The translations under genes were made by a program, and so were the position numbers. A stretch of DNA of 36,093 bases from a virus. The DNA is taken from positions 1-36,093 of the IMG/VR virus record IMGVR_UViG_3300033571_008540. One strand, 5' to 3'. Positions 26,119 through 32,799 of this stretch are shown one piece after another. Numbering within the stretch: the first letter of the stretch is position 1; the number at the start of each line of letters is the position of its first letter. Below the pieces are notes generated by a model. That model had not been told where the DNA came from. It saw only the letters and a list, made by a program, of their open reading frames with translations, and ran no database searches.

Positions 26119-26294
26119 TACACGACATTGACACAAAAACCGAAGCATTACGAATTGCAGGCGGTGCTGGCTTGCTTGCTAGCTGGCAGGTAACGGCTAG
26201 CTTTATTGTGGCGTTGCTTACGATTGCATATTTCGTGTTGCAGATTATTATTTTATGGCCGAAAGCGCGTGCTGTATGGAAGGGGACTAAATGA
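26115..26294 (+). CDS. 59-residue membrane protein (holin candidate)
   Basis: Read directly: ATG at 26115, TGA at 26292-26294, GGGAG upstream. A single long hydrophobic segment at about 26-48 (TASFIVALLTIAYFVLQIIILW) is followed by a basic tail (PKARAVWKGTK). Both ends overlap neighbours by ATGA, directly before a second membrane protein and the endolysin, so it belongs to the lysis cassette. It could be a holin or pinholin-type partner. Confidence 0.65.
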   Translation: MIHDIDTKTEALRIAGGAGLLASWQVTASFIVALLTIAYFVLQIIILWPKARAVWKGTK

Positions 26295-26773
26295 TTGCGT
26301 TATTATCGACGTTATTAGGGTTTTTAGCGAGCGCCGCGCCTAAGGTTTTTGAGTCGTTCCAAGATAGGCGCGACAAGGCGCACGAGCTTAAAATGCTCGA
26401 AATCCAAGCCAAGATGCAGGCCGAGAAATCTAGCGCTGATTTAGATGCGATTTTACTAAACGCCGTTAGCGCGCAGAATGTTGCAACACAGGCAAGCTAT
26501 CAAGCGGATATGGCGGCGAATAAGGAAGTCGGCAACCGCAAGATTATCGCGTTTTCTGCTAGCGTGCGGCCTGTTATTACCTACGCATTTTTCCTGCTTT
26601 ATGCGCTGGTTAAATTCGCGCAGTTTTACCTTATTATTAACCCAGCGCTACCGTGGCAGGAATCAGGCAATTACGCGCAGGCATTGGTGGCAATATGGGG
26701 CGAGGAAGATATGGGGCTGTTTTCTGCGGTGCTAGCGTTCTGGTTTGGCAATCGCATCATGCAACGGAAATAA
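26291..26773 (+). CDS. Putative holin, two or more membrane spans
   Basis: 160 residues. An N-terminal hydrophobic helix (IALLSTLLGFLASAAP), then a charged coiled-coil-like stretch (RRDKAHELKMLEIQAKMQAE) and two C-terminal hydrophobic segments (VRPVITYAFFLLYALVKFAQFYLI; MGLFSAVLAFWFGNRIM). This layout, with an RP just before the first C-terminal span, is typical of phage holins of the three-span type. It would form the membrane hole that releases the endolysin encoded next. AGGGG precedes the ATG. Confidence 0.75.
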   Translation: MIALLSTLLGFLASAAPKVFESFQDRRDKAHELKMLEIQAKMQAEKSSADLDAILLNAVSAQNVATQASYQADMAANKEVGNRKIIAFSASVRPVITYAFFLLYALVKFAQFYLIINPALPWQESGNYAQALVAIWGEEDMGLFSAVLAFWFGNRIMQRK

Positions 26774-26774
26774 T

Positions 26775-27206
26775 ATGCGCCTGTCTAAACGTGGCGCCGA
26801 TTTAATCAAGCATTACGAAGGCTATGAGTTAGAGCCTTATATTTGCCCCGCTGGCTATTGGACTATCGGCTGGGGGCATCGTATTAGCGACGAGGAGCGT
26901 TTTAAGTTATCGGCAGGAATATCGATAACAGAGGCGCAACAGCTATTTGATTATGACATAGCGCGGTTTGAGCGCGGAGTTTTGCGACTAATAACGCGGC
27001 CTATGACACATGGGCAGTTTGATGCGCTGGTATCGTTTAGCTTCAATTTAGGGCTTGGCAGGTTGCAGGCGTCAACGCTGCGAGCAAAATTCAACCGTGG
27101 CGAATATGCAGGCGATGAATTGCCTAAATGGGTATTTAGTAAGGGCATCAAGCTAGCGGGGTTGGTAAAACGCCGCTATGCCGAAAAAGCGCTGTTTGAC
27201 GCATAA
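26775..27206 (+). CDS. Endolysin, GH24 lysozyme
   Basis: 143 residues. GH24 (T4/P22 lysozyme-type) fold with the catalytic segment HYEGYELEPY..C.AGYWTIGWGH: Glu15 is the general acid and Thr30 aligns with T4 Thr26. The position of T4 Asp20 is Cys24, a substitution I know from many phage lysozymes (LCPAG type). It hydrolyses the peptidoglycan backbone. There is no signal peptide or SAR segment, so export needs a holin. The ATG at 26775 is chosen (GGA about eight bases upstream); the frame is open 30 bases further only via a TTG overlapping the holin gene. Confidence 0.9.
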   Translation: MRLSKRGADLIKHYEGYELEPYICPAGYWTIGWGHRISDEERFKLSAGISITEAQQLFDYDIARFERGVLRLITRPMTHGQFDALVSFSFNLGLGRLQASTLRAKFNRGEYAGDELPKWVFSKGIKLAGLVKRRYAEKALFDA

Positions 27207-27214
27207 AAAGCTAA

Positions 27215-27232
27215 GGCCACCTTTCGGTGGCC
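27215..27232. terminator. Hairpin after the late operon
   Basis: GGCCACC (27215-27221) and GGTGGCC (27226-27232) pair around a 4-base loop, nine bases past the endolysin stop. On the plus strand no T-tract follows; on the minus strand TTAGCTTTTT follows, so the site fits a leftward terminator best but may also end the late mRNA. Confidence 0.6.
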
Positions 27233-27263
27233 CTAGACCCACAGCAAGCTATGGGGGATATTG

Positions 27264-27290
27264 AAAAAAAGCCCGCGTTTTAAGCGGGCT
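27264..27290 (-). terminator. Rho-independent terminator for the leftward unit
   Basis: On the minus strand AGCCCGC (27284-27290) pairs with GCGGGCT (27270-27276) around a 7-base loop and is followed by seven T (27264-27270, sharing its first T with the stem). It is a textbook intrinsic terminator, just past the last leftward gene, and it would keep early transcription out of the late operon. Confidence 0.85.
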
Positions 27291-27315
27291 AAGCTATCCC
27301 AGACAAGAGAGAAGT

Positions 27316-27432
27316 TTATCGTATAGCAATAATACCCGCGTTGTCAACCTTCACGATATTTTTCGTGTATAGTGGCAATGGTTTGCTTACCGAGCAACCA
27401 GAAACAAGCAATATAACCAGAATGTAGCGCAT
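27316..27432 (-). CDS. 38-residue lipoprotein candidate
   Basis: ATG at 27432, TAA at 27316-27318. The first residues (MRYILVILLVSGC) form a short signal peptide with a lipobox (LVSGC, Cys13); after lipidation a 26-residue tail with KPLPLY would remain in the periplasm. It is the last possible leftward gene, 27 bases after the previous stop and 26 bases before the terminator. No clear Shine-Dalgarno is present, so translation needs proof. It is a candidate outer-membrane spanin-like or exclusion protein by analogy only. Confidence 0.5.
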   Translation of the reverse strand: MRYILVILLVSGCSVSKPLPLYTKNIVKVDNAGIIAIR

Positions 27433-27459
27433 AGGCGCATACTAGCAGCATAATCATAA

Positions 27460-27642
27460 CTAACCATTGCTGTTATTGCATAGGGGGTATGCATTAGACT
27501 TAAGAATAGCATCGGCGATTAATACGTCAATCGCTGCCCTGATTTTGCGGAATGTTTCAACATCGTTTTTATCTACATTGGCAATCGTGTGAATAACGTA
27601 CCCGCGCAAATTGCCTTCCCATTGTCCAAAATCATGCGTCAT
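27460..27642 (-). CDS. Unknown 60-residue protein
   Basis: Start set at the second of two close ATGs (27642, MTHDFGQWEG), because GAGG sits nine bases before it; the first ATG (27651) is hard against GAGG. The protein looks helical (FRKIRAAIDVLIADAILKS) with an Asn-rich C-terminus. It overlaps the preceding gene by eleven bases. Family not recognised. Confidence 0.58.
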   Translation of the reverse strand: MTHDFGQWEGNLRGYVIHTIANVDKNDVETFRKIRAAIDVLIADAILKSNAYPLCNNSNG

Positions 27643-27925
27643 TTTCTTCATCCTCTGGCTCGAATTGTATCACCGTTTCCGGCGTGCTTATCGCTAGGCT
27701 GGCTTCCATCAGTGCGCCCATCATTTCAAGGCGGTTTTCATCAAAGCAAACCTGTGACGCGCTAACTTCAACCTCGCCGTTATCAATAGTTATGATTGAC
27801 AACGGCAAATCCACGGCATCGGCAAGCTGCACCAGAAAAGCAATAGTTTTAACTATATCGTCTGGCAAGTGCGATTTTATTTCAGCGTTATGCTCTGGGT
27901 GTAAGTCAATGATTTTTTCGTTCAT
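27632..27925 (-). CDS. Unknown acidic 97-residue protein
   Basis: Start set at 27925 (MNEKIIDLHPEH), which overlaps the upstream stop by ATGA and has AGG about eight bases before it; a longer frame overlaps the exonuclease gene. Helix (DDIVKTIAFLVQLADAVD), two strands (LSIITIDNGEVEVSAS), a second helix and a very acidic tail (EPEDEEND). The acidic end suggests binding to basic protein or DNA mimicry, but that is speculative. Cytoplasmic. Confidence 0.62.
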   Translation of the reverse strand: MNEKIIDLHPEHNAEIKSHLPDDIVKTIAFLVQLADAVDLPLSIITIDNGEVEVSASQVCFDENRLEMMGALMEASLAISTPETVIQFEPEDEENDA

Positions 27926-29052
27926 AGCTTTACCTGTTTTTCTGAAAATGATGAAACAGCGCCGCAATCACCGCAACGAAACTGTGGGCGCTTGGTGCTT
28001 GCAGTCATTTCGTAACCTATTAGCCTAAGATTATCGTTTCCGCATGTTTTACAGCGATTCACAGCGTCATCAATAAACTTATTCATATTAATCTTTTTGC
28101 TAAATTGCGGTTGCAATTTCAGAAACACCGCTTCTAGCAAATCCACATCTTGCACGTTATAAGCGGCCATTTCTTCAATCGCGCTAGGTTCGTTATTTGC
28201 GCAACCTACCCACAGATGCGCGTCGGTTTTGTTTTTTCTGCCAAGCCCCAAAACGTCGCCTAAATGGTCTAGGCGGTTGCTATTAAGCGAGCGCCCAAAC
28301 TTCTTTTTAGCTATCTTGTAGGTGTCAAGAATCATTTTATTAGGCAGTGGCGGCAAGCCATTAACCTGCAAGCGCGCATCAATAAACGGCACGTCAAAGC
28401 CATCCGCATAATGCCCTACCACATAATGCGCTTGCTCATATTCGGGAAAAAACACTTCTAACAAGCCGCCATCCTTATACGCTTCATCCATGATTAAAAC
28501 ATGAGTTTGCGTATCGCCAAGCCATTTATACGCTAGAGTGCAGATAGATTTTGCGCGCTTAATAAACGCGGTAGGAATTGGCATTTTTGAGAATGTATCA
28601 AAAAAATAACCCTCGTTTGGGAGGGTTTCAATATCAAATAGTAGCGTTCTGCATTCATCGAATTTGCTTGACTTTGGGATATAACCACCCCCACCCTGTG
28701 CGTCCACAGGGTCAGCATGTGAACTCATGCTGACGGAATTCACTTCATGGCGGTTATTGCCAGAAAGGTTTGCGGGGCTATTCTGTATAAGCGCCTTCAC
28801 GGCCTGCAAATCCGCTGGTATTTTAACGGGGGCAGGCGCGGCGTCAAAATAATTCGTTAATCCCTTTTCACGAATCAAGCATTTTGCCTCGGTGGGTAAT
28901 CTTGCTATGTGCGCCAGTAGGTTCTTAGCGCGCCCGTAAAGCGTGTTATATTTGATGCCGTATTTCGTTGCAATTACGTCTAGCGGGGCATCGGCATTTA
29001 TCCACTCAACCACAGCCTGCTTTATTTTTTCATCAGAGTGCTTAACGGTCAT
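27922..29052 (-). CDS. HTH + DnaQ-like 3'-5' exonuclease + zinc ribbon fusion
   Basis: 376 residues. Residues 1-50 look like a homeodomain-like HTH (KQAVVEWINADAPLDVIATKYG, then LYGRAKNLL). The middle is an RNase H-fold exonuclease of the DEDD type: LLFDIETLP (DIE at 140-142), VGHYADGFDVPF (213-223) and AAYNVQDVDLLEAVF (Exo III-like, about 296-310). The C-terminus has Cys at 334, 337, 360 and 363, a zinc ribbon. The exonuclease could trim DNA ends or RNA; the HTH and zinc ribbon would target it. Start: GAGGAA before the ATG. Overlaps the following gene by ATGA. Confidence 0.82.
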   Translation of the reverse strand: MTVKHSDEKIKQAVVEWINADAPLDVIATKYGIKYNTLYGRAKNLLAHIARLPTEAKCLIREKGLTNYFDAAPAPVKIPADLQAVKALIQNSPANLSGNNRHEVNSVSMSSHADPVDAQGGGGYIPKSSKFDECRTLLFDIETLPNEGYFFDTFSKMPIPTAFIKRAKSICTLAYKWLGDTQTHVLIMDEAYKDGGLLEVFFPEYEQAHYVVGHYADGFDVPFIDARLQVNGLPPLPNKMILDTYKIAKKKFGRSLNSNRLDHLGDVLGLGRKNKTDAHLWVGCANNEPSAIEEMAAYNVQDVDLLEAVFLKLQPQFSKKINMNKFIDDAVNRCKTCGNDNLRLIGYEMTASTKRPQFRCGDCGAVSSFSEKQVKL

Positions 29053-29101
29053 ATTTCCTCGCTGCGGTTATATTAACACGGTTTATTCACAATCTAAAGG
29101 T

Positions 29102-29278
29102 TTAAAAATTCATGCTGCCGTAAAGTATCGTTTTTGCACCACATTGCGGGCATTTATCGTTATTAATTACCGCGTGCTGCAATTCTGCGCTTGACTTTTC
29201 AGCAGGCCAAGCAACGGCCGCCCATATATGCAAACATACGCCGCACTCTAGTAAAACTGCACCATGTTCGTTACTCAC
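29102..29278 (-). CDS. Small zinc-ribbon protein
   Basis: 58 residues. GTG at 29278, three bases before it the TAG of the upstream gene; TAA at 29102-29104. It has two metal-binding pairs: ECGVC (Cys 12, 15) and KCPQCG (Cys 43, 46), separated by about 27 residues, so it likely folds around one zinc ion. A weak Shine-Dalgarno (GGCGGG) is upstream. Zinc ribbons of this size often act as adaptors in phage transcription or DNA metabolism; role unknown. Confidence 0.6.
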   Translation of the reverse strand: MSNEHGAVLLECGVCLHIWAAVAWPAEKSSAELQHAVINNDKCPQCGAKTILYGSMNF

Positions 29279-29279
29279 T

Positions 29280-29636
29280 CTAGCCCGCCTTTGGTGTTGA
29301 TAGCGCTTGTGGCACCGTCCAGCCAGATTTAAGCCGCTGGTGTAATGCCTGCTTTGTCAAGCCCAATTCCTCTGCCCACTCAGCCATGCACTTAGTTTCG
29401 CCGTTAAACGTGTAAAATTGGCTGTTGTTACCCGTGTACCGCATGGCTGTTTTTCTGTCGCCGAATGCGTAATTGATAGATGATATTTTGCGCGTAGGGT
29501 CTGGTGGGTAAAGATATTGTTTTGCGGGGAATATACCGAAAAACGCCGCAAAATCTGCGTAGTTTATGAACTCCCCGCTTAACAGGTTTTTAGCCCTTAA
29601 ACGTGAGTGCTGGCGTATTTCGGTAGGGGGTTTCAT
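29280..29636 (-). CDS. Putative DNA-binding protein with C-terminal repeat-type HTH
   Basis: 118 residues from the ATG at 29636 (ATGA overlap with the preceding stop); an earlier TTG is not needed. The last 45 residues (TFNGETKCMAEWAEELGLTKQALHQRLKSGWTVPQAL, quoted in part) follow a helix-turn-helix module that is common at the end of phage HNH endonucleases and NUMOD-type proteins. No HNH motif precedes it; the first part has Lys/Arg and Tyr/Pro (KQYLYPPDPTRK). So it may be a DNA-binding protein or an endonuclease remnant. Confidence 0.6.
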   Translation of the reverse strand: MKPPTEIRQHSRLRAKNLLSGEFINYADFAAFFGIFPAKQYLYPPDPTRKISSINYAFGDRKTAMRYTGNNSQFYTFNGETKCMAEWAEELGLTKQALHQRLKSGWTVPQALSTPKAG

Positions 29637-29794
29637 AAAGGCTCGCAATTCCCAATATGAGTTAATCCAAAAAACGGGCTATGTGCGTAAACATATAAAA
29701 ACGTATTTTCTGATAATTGCATCACGCTATAGCCCGTAACATTGCTAGCGCCGTTTATATCGCGCATCATGCTTACAATATCTAAAAGTGTCAT
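29633..29794 (-). CDS. Unknown 53-residue protein
   Basis: ATG at 29794 overlaps the stop of the gene above (ATGA), TGA at 29633-29635 overlaps the start below (ATGA); such double coupling supports it although the Shine-Dalgarno (GTGGG) is weak. Helical start (LLDIVSMMRDI) then a beta hairpin-like stretch (VMQLSENTFLYVYAHSPFFGL). Family unknown. Confidence 0.58.
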   Translation of the reverse strand: MTLLDIVSMMRDINGASNVTGYSVMQLSENTFLYVYAHSPFFGLTHIGNCEPL

Positions 29795-30090
29795 TTTACC
29801 CACCATGAACGCCGACTAACCAAAGAGCCATCCTTGATTTTCATATGCCTTATAAACTCCTCAGAATTAACAACGTAATCTTCCGGCCTGTTTTTAAAAG
29901 CCAGCGCATGATTTATACCGTCTGAACAAAACTTTGAATCGCAAATATAATGATGACTTTTTACATGCTTGCTTTGATAAATTTCCACGGGGTTTAGAAA
30001 TTCGACACGAAATATAACCGGCCTTCCTAATATAACCCAAAGAATTGCTTGCGCTCTATCTCTTACGGCGTTACAAAATTTATTCATCAT
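29791..30090 (-). CDS. Unknown 99-residue protein
   Basis: Two Met codons open the frame (MMNKFCNAVRDR). GAGAGGGT precedes them, in a leader shared with the next gene upstream. Middle part HVKSHHYICDSKFCSDGINHAL contains Cys and His residues that could bind metal but do not form a classic motif. Ends SWWVK, overlapping the next start. Confidence 0.62.
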   Translation of the reverse strand: MMNKFCNAVRDRAQAILWVILGRPVIFRVEFLNPVEIYQSKHVKSHHYICDSKFCSDGINHALAFKNRPEDYVVNSEEFIRHMKIKDGSLVSRRSWWVK

Positions 30091-30099
30091 TTTACCCTC

Positions 30100-30336
30100 T
30101 CAATCCTGTTTCCTACGGTCAACGCTGCCTAATGACTTGCACCACGGCTGCTTGTAATCTTTCATTTCAAAGCATCGCAGCTCAATATAGCCCTTATGCA
30201 ATTTGTATCGCCTATGCACGCATCCATTTGATATAGAGCGAAGGTAACGCAGCGCTCTATATACAGTTAGCGGCCTTGACCATTTGCATAGCGCAAAGGT
30301 TTTCCAGTAAGTGCAGCCAGTTCTAAAGCCGTTCAT
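30100..30336 (-). CDS. Unknown basic 78-residue protein
   Basis: Arg/Lys-rich (VYRALRYLRSISNGCVHRRYK) with five Cys (CTYWK, LCKW, GCVH, RCFE, WCKS), calculated net charge strongly positive. GAGAGGGT before the ATG is the same leader as in the following gene. Overlaps the stop of the upstream gene by ATGA. Could bind nucleic acid; not assigned. Confidence 0.6.
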   Translation of the reverse strand: MNGFRTGCTYWKTFALCKWSRPLTVYRALRYLRSISNGCVHRRYKLHKGYIELRCFEMKDYKQPWCKSLGSVDRRKQD

Positions 30337-30683
30337 TTCACCCTCTCAATGCTAGGCTCGCCATCGGTAAGGGTGACTTTGTAAATGTGCTTAAACTTTT
30401 CAAAATATGGCATGTAGGGCGATGCGTTATCTGGCGGAAGAAAATTGCCATACTGATATTCAATATGCACCACAGGCTCCGGCTTTGGCTCGATGCGGAT
30501 GATGTCGAAACCCCACCCACATTCATCCCGTAACCACTTCCCGTCCAGACTCCAAGCCCCTGTATAATACCCAAAAGCTACAAGTGAACCCCACTCATAG
30601 CATTGCTGTACAGGAATCACTGCGCCGTTTTCAAGATGCAGCTTATCGCCAGCTTTGATTTTTGTTGTGTCGATGCTAGTCAT
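30333..30683 (-). CDS. Unknown 116-residue protein
   Basis: Opens TSIDTTKIKAGDKLHLENGAVIPV, a strand-turn-strand pattern of small phage proteins with SH3-like barrels, then Trp-rich turns (WSLDGKWLRDECGWGFDI). AGAGGAGCAACC leads into the ATG. The end (SIERVK) overlaps the next gene. No domain name can be given. Confidence 0.62.
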   Translation of the reverse strand: MTSIDTTKIKAGDKLHLENGAVIPVQQCYEWGSLVAFGYYTGAWSLDGKWLRDECGWGFDIIRIEPKPEPVVHIEYQYGNFLPPDNASPYMPYFEKFKHIYKVTLTDGEPSIERVK

Positions 30684-31021
30684 TGGGTTGCTCCTCTTTG
30701 TTTAGCTAGGTGTTTGGCGTATTTTCTCACGTCTGCTATGTTTCTAATAGGCCACTTTTTACCATTCTTCTCAATAATCATGCCACCCTTAGCCATATTG
30801 CGACATTCACACAGATAGTATGATGCCAGCGAATCGCCCAATATCTCATCGAGCAATTTCACAAGGTTACCTGCAATGCCCTGCGTCATAATGTTTTGGT
30901 GCGGGTGAAAGTCGCCGTACAGGTCTTTGAGTGTTTGGTTCACTGATAACAGCGCATCCTCATCGGCTTCCATTAGTTGCAGCATTTCGCAGGCGTGTTC
31001 TATCAGTTTTGTGTTAGTCAT
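30680..31021 (-). CDS. Unknown 113-residue protein
   Basis: Helical N-terminal part (LIEHACEMLQLMEADEDALLSVNQTLKDL), one CEC pair, and a basic C-terminus (RKYAKHLAKQRG). GGGAGCAACC precedes the ATG, matching the leader of the next gene downstream. Overlaps its neighbours by 4 and 8 bases. Function unknown. Confidence 0.62.
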   Translation of the reverse strand: MTNTKLIEHACEMLQLMEADEDALLSVNQTLKDLYGDFHPHQNIMTQGIAGNLVKLLDEILGDSLASYYLCECRNMAKGGMIIEKNGKKWPIRNIADVRKYAKHLAKQRGATQ

Positions 31022-31190
31022 TGGGTTGCTCCCTTAATTCTGTTGGGGCTTTATCGTAATCTACGTCAATCCAATCATATGTTCCCGCAAGTGATGAACT
31101 AATGCCAGATGGAAAACAGTGCCATCGCTGTAAAACGCTTTTTCCAAACAGGCCGCGCCTAACTCTGTACCTAGTTGTTTTATTGCACAT
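31014..31190 (-). CDS. Unknown 58-residue protein
   Basis: Start placed at 31190 (MCNKTTRYRV), where the ATG shares one base with the stop of the gene above (TGATG); an extension four codons longer overlaps that gene. N-terminal part is very basic (RYRVRRGLFGKSVLQR), the rest acidic and Tyr/Trp-containing (YDWIDVDYDK). Likely cytoplasmic; unknown. Confidence 0.55.
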   Translation of the reverse strand: MCNKTTRYRVRRGLFGKSVLQRWHCFPSGISSSLAGTYDWIDVDYDKAPTELREQPND

Positions 31191-31603
31191 CACACCCCCC
31201 ATTCTTTCCAGCCCTGTAGCGGGGCGGATAGGGTGAGGGTCTGTTTCGCCCGCCCTATTGGCGCGGCGTGAGGGTTGTAATCATCATCCATTTCGTCGTC
31301 GCAGCATTCATCTAACAAATATTCCAAAGCCTCGCGCTGGCTATCAATCACGCCTAGCAGTTCGCGGAATGCCTGCATCATGGCCTGATATTCGCTCGGA
31401 AAAAGCACAACGGTTTGCTCCCCTTGTTGCATCATTTCATCAACGCGTCGCTTTGCATCAAGTTCAAATATCCGCTTAATGCGTTGCTCTAGGTCGCTTT
31501 CTTGTTTACGCGACTCTAGTTCTAATTCGCCACGATGATGTGCCAGCATTTCTTCGAATGCCGTAATCAAACGGCTGTCTGCTTCTGTGGGGTTATCAGT
31601 CAT
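31190..31603 (-). CDS. Coiled-coil protein of unknown function
   Basis: 137 residues, acidic, with a helix from about 10 to 95 rich in Glu, Gln and Arg, ending in ECCDDEMDDD. The C-terminal segment NPHAAPIGRAKQTLTLSAPL may be a flexible linker. GGAGCAACCGAA precedes the ATG. Overlaps neighbours by ATGA above and TGATG below. Coiled coil is likely to dimerise; no homologous family recognised. Confidence 0.62.
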   Translation of the reverse strand: MTDNPTEADSRLITAFEEMLAHHRGELELESRKQESDLEQRIKRIFELDAKRRVDEMMQQGEQTVVLFPSEYQAMMQAFRELLGVIDSQREALEYLLDECCDDEMDDDYNPHAAPIGRAKQTLTLSAPLQGWKEWGV

Positions 31604-32112
31604 TTCGGTTGCTCCTTCACTGTTAACGCGCCCGCTTCGATTAGGGCGTTGATTATTCTATCGGCTTCTGCCCGATTACCTGAATGCGGTTCGCTGATTA
31701 TAAGCACCAACTCCTCGCGTGTGTATTTAGGTTGATGAAGCTCAGGCCACTCCCAGTCAACCTTGCGCGGCTCGTGGATACCAACCGCTGTAAACGGCAG
31801 TACATCGGTATGCACCAGCTTTTGCTGTGACAGGTTATCCAGTAGCTTTGCGTCGGGCAGAAAATCCGAGAACAAGCCAACAACCTGATACGCCTCAGCG
31901 CAAATCGTTTCTAATTCCTCAATGCGGTCATCGTAGCGCTTTAACGTGGTTTCGGTAGGCCACCCTTGTAACGCCTCTCGCACCCCATCGGTGGCAACTT
32001 CGCTGCACGAACACGGCACTTGCGTAACGGTGCGGCTAACCGAACCATCCTCGTAATACTCCGGCTCGTAAGTGTAGCCAGCGCCTCCGCATAGCTTGCA
32101 AATATCACTCAT
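31600..32112 (-). CDS. Protein with DnaJ-like zinc-finger start
   Basis: 170 residues. The opening CKLCGGAGYTY and CSCSE (four Cys plus Gly-rich turn) resembles half of a DnaJ zinc finger (CxxCxGxG), here followed by a helical region (RYDDRIEELETICAEAYQVVGLF) and a C-terminal helix (NRAEADRIINALIEAGAL). It has no J domain, so it is not a co-chaperone proper; the zinc module probably serves protein binding. Overlaps both neighbours by ATGA. Confidence 0.65.
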   Translation of the reverse strand: MSDICKLCGGAGYTYEPEYYEDGSVSRTVTQVPCSCSEVATDGVREALQGWPTETTLKRYDDRIEELETICAEAYQVVGLFSDFLPDAKLLDNLSQQKLVHTDVLPFTAVGIHEPRKVDWEWPELHQPKYTREELVLIISEPHSGNRAEADRIINALIEAGALTVKEQPK

Positions 32113-32240
32113 AAAAACCTCACATTTTCAAAAATCCATACCACGCCAGTATAAGAAGCAAAAGCTAGCGCCATGATTCCGACCCAAGCTAAAACCAATA
32201 ACAAGTTAATAAGTCTGGTAATATTGGGCTTGTAACTCAT
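32109..32240 (-). CDS. 43-residue membrane protein
   Basis: Start set at 32240 (MSYKPNITRL) with GGAG about eight bases upstream; the frame extends further but overlaps the next membrane protein gene. One transmembrane helix at about 11-35 (INLLLVLAWVGIMALAFAS), basic N-terminus, so N-in orientation. Function unknown. Confidence 0.58.
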   Translation of the reverse strand: MSYKPNITRLINLLLVLAWVGIMALAFASYTGVVWIFENVRFL

Positions 32241-32437
32241 TTCTTTTCTCCATCGGTTATGCGTGAGAATAGCCGTATGCCCAGCACGACAGGATAAGCT
32301 AACCAATTAACAGGCCACCACCAAACGAATCTGCACACGCTAGACGGGTCGTTAGAGAAATAAACGCTACCAGATGGAATAACCACAAGGATGCAGGGAA
32401 AAACCCATACATATTGATTCGATACCTGTATCTTCAT
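32237..32437 (-). CDS. 66-residue membrane protein
   Basis: Hydrophobic segments at about 9-24 (YVWVFPCILVVIPSGS) and 36-55 (RFVWWWPVNWLAYPVVLGI), with a basic C-terminus (RITDGEKK), suggesting two spans or one span and an interfacial helix. AAGGAGTAG leads into the ATG. Overlaps the following membrane gene by ATGA, so they may act together in the inner membrane. Confidence 0.6.
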   Translation of the reverse strand: MKIQVSNQYVWVFPCILVVIPSGSVYFSNDPSSVCRFVWWWPVNWLAYPVVLGIRLFSRITDGEKK

Positions 32438-32439
32438 AA

Positions 32440-32799
32440 CTACTCCTTCATCGCTGCGTTGAGTTCGGTTAGCACTTGACGTGCGAGCTTGATTTTAGCG
32501 CCGCTGTCAGTTTCATAGCCTGAGAAAACAGCTATCGCGCCTTGCGCCTTCAATACTATAGCCTCCAACCGCTTAATCTTCTCGGCCTGTGCTGCAACAA
32601 CGCGTGCCATTAGTGGGGCAGCGGACTCAAAAGCAGCCCGCGCAAGTCTTTTATAATCAAACAAATCTGTTTCTTCTATAATTTGCAGAATATAATCTTC
32701 ATCGGCGCTTGTATTTTGCTCAGATGCAATCTTGTAATCCTCCGCTTTAATAGCATCGCACATCAGCTTCACTGCTTCGTCTATCTCAGTCTGGTTCAT
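32440..32799 (-). CDS. Unknown helical 119-residue protein
   Basis: Start at 32799 (MNQTEIDEAVKLM), with AGGAGA and an ATGA overlap with the gene above. Helices at 4-20 and 38-115, Ala/Lys/Glu-rich (AAQAEKIKRLEAIVLKAQGAI). Resembles small phage proteins that form coiled-coil dimers. Not recognised. Confidence 0.62.
   Translation of the reverse strand: MNQTEIDEAVKLMCDAIKAEDYKIASEQNTSADEDYILQIIEETDLFDYKRLARAAFESAAPLMARVVAAQAEKIKRLEAIVLKAQGAIAVFSGYETDSGAKIKLARQVLTELNAAMKE

Noticed and set aside
26745-26774. TTG start for the endolysin
   Set aside because: Overlaps the holin end and adds residues not found in GH24 lysozymes; ATG at 26775 fits.
27344-27457. Overlapping 37-codon frame (MIMLLVCAYALHSGY) around the lipoprotein as an inner-membrane spanin
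   Set aside because: Too short for an i-spanin, no coiled coil and no ribosome site; probably chance.
29280-29636. HNH homing endonuclease
   Set aside because: Only the C-terminal module is present; no HNH residues are seen.
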